A stretch of DNA of 64,000 bases, taken from contig NZ_JBDWAS010000026.1 in the NCBI RefSeq assembly GCF_039978735.1, positions 27,703 to 91,702 of the forward strand, read 5' to 3'. The position numbers and the translations under genes are program-made. This document shows, one piece after another, positions 17,126 through 24,913 of the stretch. Position 1 is the stretch's first letter, and each line of letters opens with the position of its first letter. The DNA is from Maricaulis sp039978735. Its GTDB lineage: Bacteria; Pseudomonadota; Alphaproteobacteria; Caulobacterales; Maricaulaceae. Under the pieces are notes generated by a model. It did not search any database, had not been told where the DNA came from, and saw only the letters and a list, made by a program, of their open reading frames with translations.

Positions 17126-18415
17126 TCACTCCCCCGCATCCTCGCCATCCTTCTCCGGTTTGAGCACGTCGCCGATCCGGTCGCGGACGCGTTCCAAGGG
17201 GGTGTTGCCGGGGATGGGGCCGTCGGAGCAGACGGCCTGGAGGGCGGCCCATTCGGCTTCGTCAAGCGCCGGCTCGCCGGACCAGCCGATCTGCTCGGCG
17301 GCGGCGCGGGCCCGTTCGGCGCGGGCGCGGGTGTCGGGATGGGTGCGCAGCACGCTGCTCAGCCAGCGATCATTGCGGGCGTCACCCGTTTCGGCGGAAG
17401 GCTCTGACGCGTCCTCGGCCGGCAGATCGGCGTCGGCTCCGGCATCCTCAGCTTCAGCCTCCGCTTCGCCTTCCAGCACGGTCTGCATGCGCTCGAAGAA
17501 ATCGGCGAGGCCGTGCGGGTTCATGTCGGCGGCGACGAGGTATTGCAGTGCATAATCGTCGGCTTCGCTTTCCGCGCCGCGCGTGTGGCGCAGGCTTTCC
17601 AGCGTGGCGCCGGTGCGGGCGATTTCCTGGCCGGCGCCGGAGCCGCCGCCGATCAGCAGTTCCAGCAGCACGCCGAAGCCCATCTCGCGAAGCTGTGCCG
17701 CCATGACGTGGCGCTGGGCGACATGGGCGGCCTCGTGGGCCAGCACACCGGCCAGCTCGTCCGGGCTTTCCATCTCGTCGATCAGCTCGTCGGTGACCAG
17801 GATGCGCCCGCCGGGCAGGGCAAAGGCATTGGGGAAGCCGGCATCGACGATGCGCAGGCGAAATTCGAAGGGCGAGTCGGACACGGCGTAGAGCCGCGAT
17901 CCCAGGCTGTCGAGCGCGGCCCGGGCTTCTTCGCCGGTTTCACACTCATCGGTGAACCAGGTGACCATCTGGTTGGTCTGCTCGCCCATGCGGCGTTCCA
18001 CATCCAGCGGCACGGTGTGGGCGAGGGGGCGCGACAGAAGTGGCAGGCCGACAAACAGGAAGGCCAGGCTGGCGACGGCGATGCCGGTGAGTGCCGAGCC
18101 CAGGATCAGCGTGCCGCGCCGGGTCCGGCCCGGTGCGAAGAGCCGCGGGAACCAGGTGCGCAGCACATCCCGGTCGCCCGGAGCGATCCACAGCCGGGCA
18201 TCGGATCCCTTTTCGCTGATGACGGCGGCGCCGTCCGGCCGGTCGGGCAGGCGATGCAGTCTCGGCACCTGCCAGCGCACGGCGACACCCTCGCCGTCGA
18301 GGGCGAGGATGTCTGCGTCGAGCGTTACCGTCACGGCGTGAAGCCGGGCGCTCTCGCCGTCGGCATAGGTGCCGGCCAGGGACGGCCGGCCGGGTGTGTG
18401 CGTACTAGATGACAT
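17126..18415 (-). CDS. M48 family metallopeptidase, membrane-bound
   Basis: Zinc endopeptidase of the HtpX/BepA/Oma1 class. With the ATG at 18415, which overlaps the DUF898 stop by 11 bases, the protein has 429 residues: a cytosolic N-terminal domain (about 1-90), one strong membrane helix (LILGSALTGIAVASLAFLFV), then the peptidase domain with HEAAH and the downstream ligand region ESEADDYAL. An acidic low-complexity stretch (EGEAEAEAEDAGADADLP) precedes the C-terminal helices. Coupling to the DUF898 gene suggests a shared envelope role. Confidence 0.88.
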   Translation of the reverse strand: MSSSTHTPGRPSLAGTYADGESARLHAVTVTLDADILALDGEGVAVRWQVPRLHRLPDRPDGAAVISEKGSDARLWIAPGDRDVLRTWFPRLFAPGRTRRGTLILGSALTGIAVASLAFLFVGLPLLSRPLAHTVPLDVERRMGEQTNQMVTWFTDECETGEEARAALDSLGSRLYAVSDSPFEFRLRIVDAGFPNAFALPGGRILVTDELIDEMESPDELAGVLAHEAAHVAQRHVMAAQLREMGFGVLLELLIGGGSGAGQEIARTGATLESLRHTRGAESEADDYALQYLVAADMNPHGLADFFERMQTVLEGEAEAEAEDAGADADLPAEDASEPSAETGDARNDRWLSSVLRTHPDTRARAERARAAAEQIGWSGEPALDEAEWAALQAVCSDGPIPGNTPLERVRDRIGDVLKPEKDGEDAGE

Positions 18416-19595
18416 TGCCGATATCGAATGCGTCCGCCAGTCCTTCGCCGGCCTTGGGACCGCGATCGGCATTCTGGCGCACGGCCTCGATGTCGATCTC
18501 GCCCTCGGCTTCCAGGCGTTTGAAGATATAGCGCCACAGGCGCAGCTGGGCGACGGGCAGGCCAAAGCCCAGGGTGAGCGCGATGATCAGGAAGTTGGTG
18601 ACATAGATCCAGCCCAGGCTGAGCGATCTGGCATCGAGGCGGAAGGTCAGGCCTTCCAGCCCCAGGATCTGCGCCTTGCGCCGAAGCAGCGCGGCGGCAT
18701 AGGGCAGGCTCGCCAGGCCGACGAACAGGGCATAGACCAGCGCCAGGCCGTAGATCTTGGCGATCATCACGGCGTCGGGAATGGGCGGCGTGTCGCCGAT
18801 ATTCTCGAAGCCGCCGAACAGCACATACATATAGGCCCAGATGAAGCCCACATAGCCGGCGACGCCGGCGATCCAGGCGAGCGCGAAGGTGGGGTAGAGC
18901 GGTCCGGCCAGACCCTCGTCTTCCTGCAGGATCTGGAACTGGCGGTCGCCATAGAAGGTCTCGCGCCACAGACGGCGGGTGAGGCGCATCTCGGCAGCCG
19001 GGGCGTACCAGCCCAGCGTGATCCCGCTCAGCAGTCCATAGCCCACCGAGGCCCAGGCATAGGTGTTGGCCGAGCCGGCCTGGCCGAAGCGGATGCCGCG
19101 CCAGGTGGTGCGGCTCAGCCGGTAGCGGCGTGCAATCCAGACGGCGAGACCGAGCAGCCAGGAAAAGAAGATCAGGATGGGGATGTAGGCGAGGCCGAAG
19201 ACCAGCATCACGGTTTCCGGCGGCAACAGAAGCTGGGCCGCGAAGAACACGCCGTAAATGGGCAGGAAGACGAGCACCATCACCACGATGAAGGAGCGGA
19301 ACAGCTCCCAGCCCGAGCCGGTATATTCCATCGGCGTGCCGTTGATCGTGGTGGTCGACCAGAGATAGCGCCGCACCCGCGTGCGGCCCCAGAAGCGCCA
19401 CAGGGTCAGGGTGACGATGTTCAGCAGCGCGTTCAGGAGGGCGATCGGCAGGATGCCGCCCACCGTACCGCTCTGGGCAAAGACCAGGCGTTCACCGCCG
19501 CTGCGGGGCGGTTCGCTGGCAGGTGTCGCCGGTTCGGCGGGCCCGTTCTCATCGGGCACGTTGCTGCCGCTGGCGGGCATGGGCTCGTCTGTCAT
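18405..19595 (-). CDS. YjgN/DUF898 family inner-membrane protein
   Basis: A 396-residue multi-pass protein with a Pro/Glu-rich soluble start (about 1-35). The DUF898 pattern occurs twice: LLNIVTLTLWRFWGRTRVRR with YTGSGWELF in the first half, and TLGWYAPAAEMRLTRRLW later. Function unknown; E. coli YjgN is the named relative. It overlaps the M48 peptidase gene downstream, so the two are translated from one message. It is divergent from the membrane-protein cluster starting at 19816, with a 220-base gap in which I see no clear signal. Confidence 0.85.
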   Translation of the reverse strand: MTDEPMPASGSNVPDENGPAEPATPASEPPRSGGERLVFAQSGTVGGILPIALLNALLNIVTLTLWRFWGRTRVRRYLWSTTTINGTPMEYTGSGWELFRSFIVVMVLVFLPIYGVFFAAQLLLPPETVMLVFGLAYIPILIFFSWLLGLAVWIARRYRLSRTTWRGIRFGQAGSANTYAWASVGYGLLSGITLGWYAPAAEMRLTRRLWRETFYGDRQFQILQEDEGLAGPLYPTFALAWIAGVAGYVGFIWAYMYVLFGGFENIGDTPPIPDAVMIAKIYGLALVYALFVGLASLPYAAALLRRKAQILGLEGLTFRLDARSLSLGWIYVTNFLIIALTLGFGLPVAQLRLWRYIFKRLEAEGEIDIEAVRQNADRGPKAGEGLADAFDIGNVI

Positions 19596-19815
19596 GGAAA
19601 TTCCCCCTGGATCGATCGGAAAATCGCGGTCCCCGTCCGGAGGTTATCCGGCCGGTATGACGCGTCAATGTCAAAATGGGCGAAGAGGTTAAGGCAACTT
19701 CACGTCGAGCGGGCCGTGTGCGGCGGCGCTGTACAAGACGTTGCGGCACCGGTGCCCTTTTGCGCCGAACTGCGCTAGATCGGTCGTCCTGCCAACCTGG
19801 TCTTTCGAGCTGTCC

Positions 19816-20712
19816 ATGCCGTCCCCGTCTCCCGTCCCCGTCCTGCGCAGCGTGTTTGCCGCCTATGCCTTCTTCCTGGTGCACTGGCGCAAGATCCTGA
19901 TTGCGGCGATCCCCTACACAGCGGCCTATGCGGCGCAACTCGCCCTGATGCCGACGACGGCTGCGGGCAACGAGCCGTCGGCGCTGGGTCTCGTGGCGTC
20001 ACTGCTGTCGCTGGCCACTGTCGTGGCGAGCGTGGCGCTGTCGGCGGCGTCGCTGCGCCTCGCCGTGCGGGGCGAAATGACCGGCTGGCTGGGCCTGCAG
20101 CTGGGACGCGAGGAATTGCGCCTGTTCGCGGTCTATCTGCTGACCGGTTTCCTCGTCGTGATCGTCTTCATTCTGGTCTTCCTGTTCTGGGGCACGCTTT
20201 TCGGCACGGTGACCATGGGCGCGCTCGAACGCGCCGGGATCGATCCGGAAGCGTCCGGCTTCGATGTCGCCGGCGCGACGCAATACATGGGCACATCGGA
20301 CTGGGTTGTTGTCATCGCGGCCGGTGTCGCCGGCCTGGCCATCGTGACCTGGCTGTCGGCGCGCCTCGTGCTGGCCCTGCCGGCGACGATCGCTACCGGC
20401 CGGATCCAGGTGATGAAGGCCTGGCCGCTGAGCGACAGGAATGGCTGGCGTATTGCTGCTGCATTGCTGTTGGCCGGCCTGCCGCTGACCCTGGGTGAGC
20501 TGGCACTGTACGAGATTCTCAGCACCGTGCTGGGCCATCGCCTGATCGATGTCTCGGCACTGATCGCGGCGGACCTGTCCGGCACGCCGGGCCTGGCCCG
20601 GGTGCGCGAGTACGGGCTGTGGCTCGGCCTGTTCGCCGGGCTCAACTATCCGGTCATGTCAGGGCTCTACGCCTATCTCTACCAGAAGCGCACGCGTACG
20701 CCGGCCGCTTAG
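19816..20712 (+). CDS. Multi-pass membrane protein, tandem family member 1
   Basis: Start taken at the ATG at 19816 (MPSPSPVPVLRS), giving 298 residues with about six hydrophobic helices. It shares with the next two genes an N-terminal helix pair, a loop of the form SLRLAVRGE...LGREELRLF after helix 3, and a Trp-containing amphipathic segment (VMKAWPLSDRNGW) before the last helices. No enzyme motif is visible. It is the most diverged of the three. Function unknown. Confidence 0.75.
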   Translation: MPSPSPVPVLRSVFAAYAFFLVHWRKILIAAIPYTAAYAAQLALMPTTAAGNEPSALGLVASLLSLATVVASVALSAASLRLAVRGEMTGWLGLQLGREELRLFAVYLLTGFLVVIVFILVFLFWGTLFGTVTMGALERAGIDPEASGFDVAGATQYMGTSDWVVVIAAGVAGLAIVTWLSARLVLALPATIATGRIQVMKAWPLSDRNGWRIAAALLLAGLPLTLGELALYEILSTVLGHRLIDVSALIAADLSGTPGLARVREYGLWLGLFAGLNYPVMSGLYAYLYQKRTRTPAA

Positions 20713-20813
20713 CAGGTTGCCTCCGGGACAATGGCGGGCGTTTTCCCTCTGGCCTGTTCCCTGCGATCCGTCATGATGGCAGCGGACAGGGAAGCGGCCA
20801 GCAGGGGGCCTTC

Positions 20814-21863
20814 ATGACCGTACGATCATTCGATATCGGCAATGCCATCTTCCATTTCTTCAAGCGCTTCGGCGAAAATCCCGGCGGCGCGCTGTGGATC
20901 ATGATCTGCCAGACCGTGCTGGTCGGCCTTCTCGCTGCGGCGGGCGTGGCCCTGCTCGCGCCTGTCTGGGACAATCTCTCCCAGCTCATCATACTCGACG
21001 AGGCCGGACAGCTCAGCGACGAGGAGGCCGTGCGGCGCGTCTTCGGCATGCTGATGCCGATCATGGGCTTCATGCCGTTTATCGCGCTGGCAGGGATCGC
21101 GCTGGCGCTGATGAGCCAGGCCGCCTGGCTGCGCTTTCTCACCCGCGGCGAGATCAAGCCGGGCCTGCCCTTCCGCCTGGGCGGTGACGAGTTCCGCCTG
21201 CTGGGCGTGAACATCCTCTACTGGATCCTGGGCGTGGTGGTCTATTTCGGCTTCGTGACGGTCTTTGCGATCTCCGTCGTCGGGGCCGGTGTGGCAGCCG
21301 GCGGCCAGGACGCGAATGTTTTCACCGGCGCGGCCGGCGGCCTGATTGTCGCGCTCATCGTGCTGGCGCTGCTGATCGCCGTGCTGGTGATCGCGGTGCG
21401 CATGGCCTGCGCCCCGGCGATGACCGTGCACCAGTCGCGCTTCCGCTTCTTCGAGAGCTGGACGGCGACGCGCGGTGTCTTCTGGCACATGCTGGTCTCC
21501 TATATCGCGGTGGCGGTGATGGTGCTGATCCTGTCCTCCATCATCGGCGGCTTCATCCAGCTGGCCTTCCTCGGCGCGCTCTTCCCGGTGCTGATGGAGT
21601 TCGTCACGCTCGAGGCGTCGGGCGCCAAGGCCGACCCGCAGCAGGTGATCGATGCGATCTCCAACGTCTTCGCCAATCCCGTCACGATCGGCATGCTCGG
21701 GCTGGGCTTCGTGCTCAGCTATTTCATGCAGATCGTCTGGGAAGGCATGTGGCACGGCGTGGCGGCCTACAACGCCCAGCGTGTCGGCGAAGAGGGCAGT
21801 GCCGACGACCGCACAGTGCTCGACGGAAATCACCCGATGGGCGCCTCGCCCCGCGAGGGCTAG
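20814..21863 (+). CDS. Multi-pass membrane protein, tandem family member 2
   Basis: The ATG at 20814 (MTVRSFDIGNAI) is preceded by GCAGGGGG and gives 349 residues with about six helices. It carries the family loop WLRFLTRGEIKPGLPFRLGG followed by DEFRLLG, and SRFRFFESWTATRGVFW. It is clearly paralogous to member 3 across the whole length. No catalytic residues can be named. Function unknown. Confidence 0.78.
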   Translation: MTVRSFDIGNAIFHFFKRFGENPGGALWIMICQTVLVGLLAAAGVALLAPVWDNLSQLIILDEAGQLSDEEAVRRVFGMLMPIMGFMPFIALAGIALALMSQAAWLRFLTRGEIKPGLPFRLGGDEFRLLGVNILYWILGVVVYFGFVTVFAISVVGAGVAAGGQDANVFTGAAGGLIVALIVLALLIAVLVIAVRMACAPAMTVHQSRFRFFESWTATRGVFWHMLVSYIAVAVMVLILSSIIGGFIQLAFLGALFPVLMEFVTLEASGAKADPQQVIDAISNVFANPVTIGMLGLGFVLSYFMQIVWEGMWHGVAAYNAQRVGEEGSADDRTVLDGNHPMGASPREG

Positions 21864-21915
21864 CGGTCGAGGGGTTGCGCTGATAGATTGTTTTCTGGAA
21901 TCATTCTCGCTCAGG

Positions 21916-22815
21916 ATGTCCGGAGATGACGGCGTGACCCCACCGAAATTCCGCCCCTTCACTGCAGCCTTCTACGGCCCCTTGCTGATCAGCCGGAAGC
22001 CCGCCTCGGCGGCGGTTCTGTTTGCTGTATCGCTGGTGCTGGCCACCCTGGCAGCCTGGGCCGGGTTTACCGCTTACTGGCAGTTGGGCCTGGGCGATGC
22101 GGGGACGGGGCTCAGCGTCGGCCAGGCCGTGACCGGCCTCGGTCTGGGGCTGACGGCGCTGGCACTTCAGCTGTCAATCAGTGCGGCTTGGCTTCGTTTC
22201 CTGGTCAGGGGCGAGGCGGGCCTGTTTCCCTTCCGGCTGGGAGATGATGAGGGGCGGCTGTTGCTGACCGTTCTGCTCCAGTCCCTGATCCTTCTCCTTG
22301 CGATACTCCCCGCCATTCTGCCCGTCGCTGCACTTGCCCTGGTGGACAGTCTCGTTGCGGATATTGTGTTTCCTCACGCGATCGCCATCGCGCCCGTATT
22401 CATCGCCCTTGTCTGGGCCGGCGTCAGGGTGGCGGCCATGCCGGCGCTGGCAATCCGCGACCGGCGCATCTGGGGCCTGGAGGCCTGGTCGGTCACGCGC
22501 GGCGTTTTCTGGACGGCGCTGCTCGGCTATCTCGTCGTGCTGGTTATTGGCGAGTTCATGCCTTTCAGTGGCAGCGGTCTGACCGGGCAGTTCCGGCTGA
22601 TGAGCGATATGGATCTCGAGGCCGTCGCCACGCTCTGGCGATCGCCGGATGCGGCCGGCATGCTGCGCTGGATGGCGCTGGCCGTCCTGGCTCTGACGGC
22701 ACACATCCTCGGGCTCGGCTATTCCGCCTACATCGCCCGCTGGGATGCGCTGCAGGAGCGCGAGCCGGTGGCTGACGATGCGCTCTTGCGTATGCGCGAC
22801 GTCGCGGCATCCTGA
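21916..22815 (+). CDS. Multi-pass membrane protein, tandem family member 3
   Basis: A 299-residue protein if the ATG at 21916 is used; a GTG at 21934 with CGGAG upstream is an alternative start. It has the same loop as member 2, WLRFLVRGE...FPFRLGDDEGRLL, and the same Trp segment, IWGLEAWSVTRGVFW. It lies 52 bases after member 2 and 48 bases before the exoD-like gene, so an operon is likely. Function unknown. Confidence 0.75.
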   Translation: MSGDDGVTPPKFRPFTAAFYGPLLISRKPASAAVLFAVSLVLATLAAWAGFTAYWQLGLGDAGTGLSVGQAVTGLGLGLTALALQLSISAAWLRFLVRGEAGLFPFRLGDDEGRLLLTVLLQSLILLLAILPAILPVAALALVDSLVADIVFPHAIAIAPVFIALVWAGVRVAAMPALAIRDRRIWGLEAWSVTRGVFWTALLGYLVVLVIGEFMPFSGSGLTGQFRLMSDMDLEAVATLWRSPDAAGMLRWMALAVLALTAHILGLGYSAYIARWDALQEREPVADDALLRMRDVAAS

Positions 22816-22863
22816 TCCCGGCCGCCGCGTGCGGCCCGGCAGCAGGATGCAAGGCGAGCCTGA

Positions 22864-23496
22864 ATGACAGACACCGAACAGTCCGGTCCTTCCGGCAGGA
22901 CGGCAGGCGATGATGCGGACGGCCCGCAGAAGCTGGAAGCCCTGTTCAACGAACTCGCCGCCACCGCCGACGGCACCTCCATCACGCTGGGCGAAATCCT
23001 CGACGCGCTGGAGAAGCGCTCCTTCGGGCCGCTCCTCCTTCTGCCGACCCTGGTCTCGATCATGCCCGTCATCGGCATGCTGCCGGGCGTCACCTGGGCG
23101 ATGTCCGGGCTGACCCTGCTGATCTCGCTGCACTTTCTCGCCAACTCCCGCCGCCTCTGGCTGCCGCAGCGCGTCCGGCGGTTCGAGATCTCCGCCGACG
23201 CCTTCCGGCGCGGCGTCGACTGGGTGCGGCCCTGGCTGCGCCGGGTCGACCAGGTGATCGAGCCGCGCTTTCACATCCTGTTCGACTGGCCCTGGACGAT
23301 GGGGTTCGCCGCGCTGTGCGTGGTGATGTCGCTGGCCATGTTCGCCGCGTCGATCGTGCCGGGCGGCGTGGTCATACCCGCCCTCGGCATCATCATCATG
23401 GCCGCTGGCCTGACCGTGCGCGACGGTCTCGTCCTGGTGCTGGGCGCCGTCGCCTCGGCCAGCGCCCTGTGGGCGGTCTGGCTGATCGTCAACTAG
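22864..23496 (+). CDS. ExoD family membrane protein
   Basis: A 210-residue protein with a soluble start (1-35) and four or more helices. The stretch TLGEILDALEKRSFGPLLLL followed by PTLVSIMPVIGMLPGV is the ExoD-family signature. ExoD is tied to exopolysaccharide production and alkali tolerance in Sinorhizobium, but its chemistry is unknown. It follows the three related membrane proteins on the same strand and converges on the LuxR-type regulator. Confidence 0.85.
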   Translation: MTDTEQSGPSGRTAGDDADGPQKLEALFNELAATADGTSITLGEILDALEKRSFGPLLLLPTLVSIMPVIGMLPGVTWAMSGLTLLISLHFLANSRRLWLPQRVRRFEISADAFRRGVDWVRPWLRRVDQVIEPRFHILFDWPWTMGFAALCVVMSLAMFAASIVPGGVVIPALGIIIMAAGLTVRDGLVLVLGAVASASALWAVWLIVN

Positions 23497-23517
23497 GCGT
23501 ACCGGCACAGCGCGGCG

Positions 23518-24036
23518 TCAGGCCGTATCTTCGGCCCCGGCGGCCGGCAGCAGGTCCTCCAGAAAGAAGGCCGACAGGGCATGGCGTCCCTCCAGGCCCG
23601 CCTTGCGATAGAGCGCACGCGCCTGTTCGCGCACGGTCCGCTCGCTGGTGGCGCGCAGGGTGGCGATCTCCTTCAGGCTCAGACCCTTGAGCAGGAACAG
23701 GCCGATCTCGCACTCCGCCGCGGTCAGGTGCCAGCGCTCGAACTGCTGCAGGATGGCGTCGCCCAGGCCGCGCACGAGTGCACGGTTCTCCGCGCGCCAG
23801 CGGTCGGCCTCGGCCTGCGCCGCAGCGAGATCCAGACGCGCCTTGCCGACCCGCCGCCACAGGATCGCCGCGCCGGCCGCCGCGGCAATGAGCACCAGCG
23901 ATTCCACAGCCAGGTGCAGCAGGCTCGCGCCTTCGCCGCGATCGGTCACCAGATCGCCGGCAATCAGCACGGCGATGAGGGCAAAGAGCGCGGCCGCGCC
24001 ATGCGTGCGGCGGTTCGCGCCGTGATCCTCTTGCAT
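23518..24036 (-). CDS. Membrane-anchored LuxR-type DNA-binding protein
   Basis: A 172-residue protein with two N-terminal membrane helices (about 13-31 and 41-60), a charged helical linker, and a LuxR/GerE helix-turn-helix at about 104-160 (LTAAECEIGLFLLKGLSLKE then IATLRATSERTVREQ). There is no receiver or ligand domain, so the membrane part must sense or simply tether. It is divergent from the cytochrome b gene across a 112-base gap, which suggests that gene as a target. The start at 24036 places the helices correctly; longer readings are not supported. Confidence 0.8.
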   Translation of the reverse strand: MQEDHGANRRTHGAAALFALIAVLIAGDLVTDRGEGASLLHLAVESLVLIAAAAGAAILWRRVGKARLDLAAAQAEADRWRAENRALVRGLGDAILQQFERWHLTAAECEIGLFLLKGLSLKEIATLRATSERTVREQARALYRKAGLEGRHALSAFFLEDLLPAAGAEDTA

Positions 24037-24148
24037 GGTGAATACTCCTGCTGGGCAAGGCCTGGCGGGGCCCGTCTGTCGGATGACGTATGGCGGCCGC
24101 GGGTGCGGCGCGCGACATCGGTGTCCAGTTAAGACGCGGAGACCGGCA

Positions 24149-24889
24149 ATGGACAAGCATGACACAAGGGCGCAGGCCGCAGACGCGGAGGGAAGCGCGA
24201 CCGGGCAGGTTCGGGTCTGGGACCCGCTGGTCCGGATCGGCCACTGGCTGCTGGTGGCGGCCTTCTTCACCGCCTATATCGCCGGCGACGATGCCCAGAC
24301 GGTGCATGTGTGGGCCGGCTATACGGTCGCTGCAATCATTGCCTGGCGGATCGTCTGGGGTGTGGTGGGCAGCCGGCATGCGCGTTTCGCCGATTTCGTG
24401 CGCGGACCGGGCGCAGCCTTCGCCTATCTGCGCGGCATGGCGAGCGGCAAGGCGCGCCGCCATCTCGGCCACAATCCCGCCGGCGGCCTGATGATCCTGG
24501 CGCTGATCGCCAGCCTGGCGGGCACGACGCTGACCGGCATGTCGCTCTATGCGGTCGAAGAGGGGCGCGGCCCCCTGGCCGGTCTGATCGCGCCGGCGGT
24601 GGAGACAACGGACGGCGCCGGCATGCAGCCGCTCGTCCATGCGGCACCGGCCGCCACGGCGTATCGCGAAGACGATGACGACGATCACGAGGGTGAGGGC
24701 CATGAGGACGGCGAGCATGAAGGCGGTGGCGATCTGCTGGAAAGCCTGCACAAATTCTTCGTCTACTTCACCCTCGGCCTCATCGCCCTGCACGTGCTCG
24801 GCGTGATCGCCTCAAGCCTGGCTCATGCCGAAAACCTGGTCCGCGCCATGATCACCGGCCGCAAACGCGCCCGCGACGCAAAGGAGTGA
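24149..24889 (+). CDS. Cytochrome b561-type membrane protein with acidic/His-rich loop
   Basis: Di-haem electron carrier of the inner membrane. The 246-residue protein has four helices; haem-ligand histidines fit RIGHWLLVAAF, VHVWAGY, the helix-3 region and IALHVLGVIASS. Between helices 3 and 4 is a loop of Asp, Glu and His (about 170-190, DDDDDHEGEGHEDGEHEGGG) that could bind metal. GCGGAGACCGGC precedes the ATG. Electron partner and substrate are unknown. Confidence 0.82.
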   Translation: MDKHDTRAQAADAEGSATGQVRVWDPLVRIGHWLLVAAFFTAYIAGDDAQTVHVWAGYTVAAIIAWRIVWGVVGSRHARFADFVRGPGAAFAYLRGMASGKARRHLGHNPAGGLMILALIASLAGTTLTGMSLYAVEEGRGPLAGLIAPAVETTDGAGMQPLVHAAPAATAYREDDDDDHEGEGHEDGEHEGGGDLLESLHKFFVYFTLGLIALHVLGVIASSLAHAENLVRAMITGRKRARDAKE

Positions 24890-24894
24890 GGCGG

Positions 24895-24913
24895 GGCGGG
24901 CGATCAGCCCGCC
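24895..24913. terminator. Hairpin overlapping the uvrA stop codon
   Basis: GGCGGGC, a 5-base loop and GCCCGCC lie between the convergent cytochrome and uvrA genes and include the uvrA stop. There is no T tract. A bidirectional terminator is likely but unproved. Confidence 0.4.
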
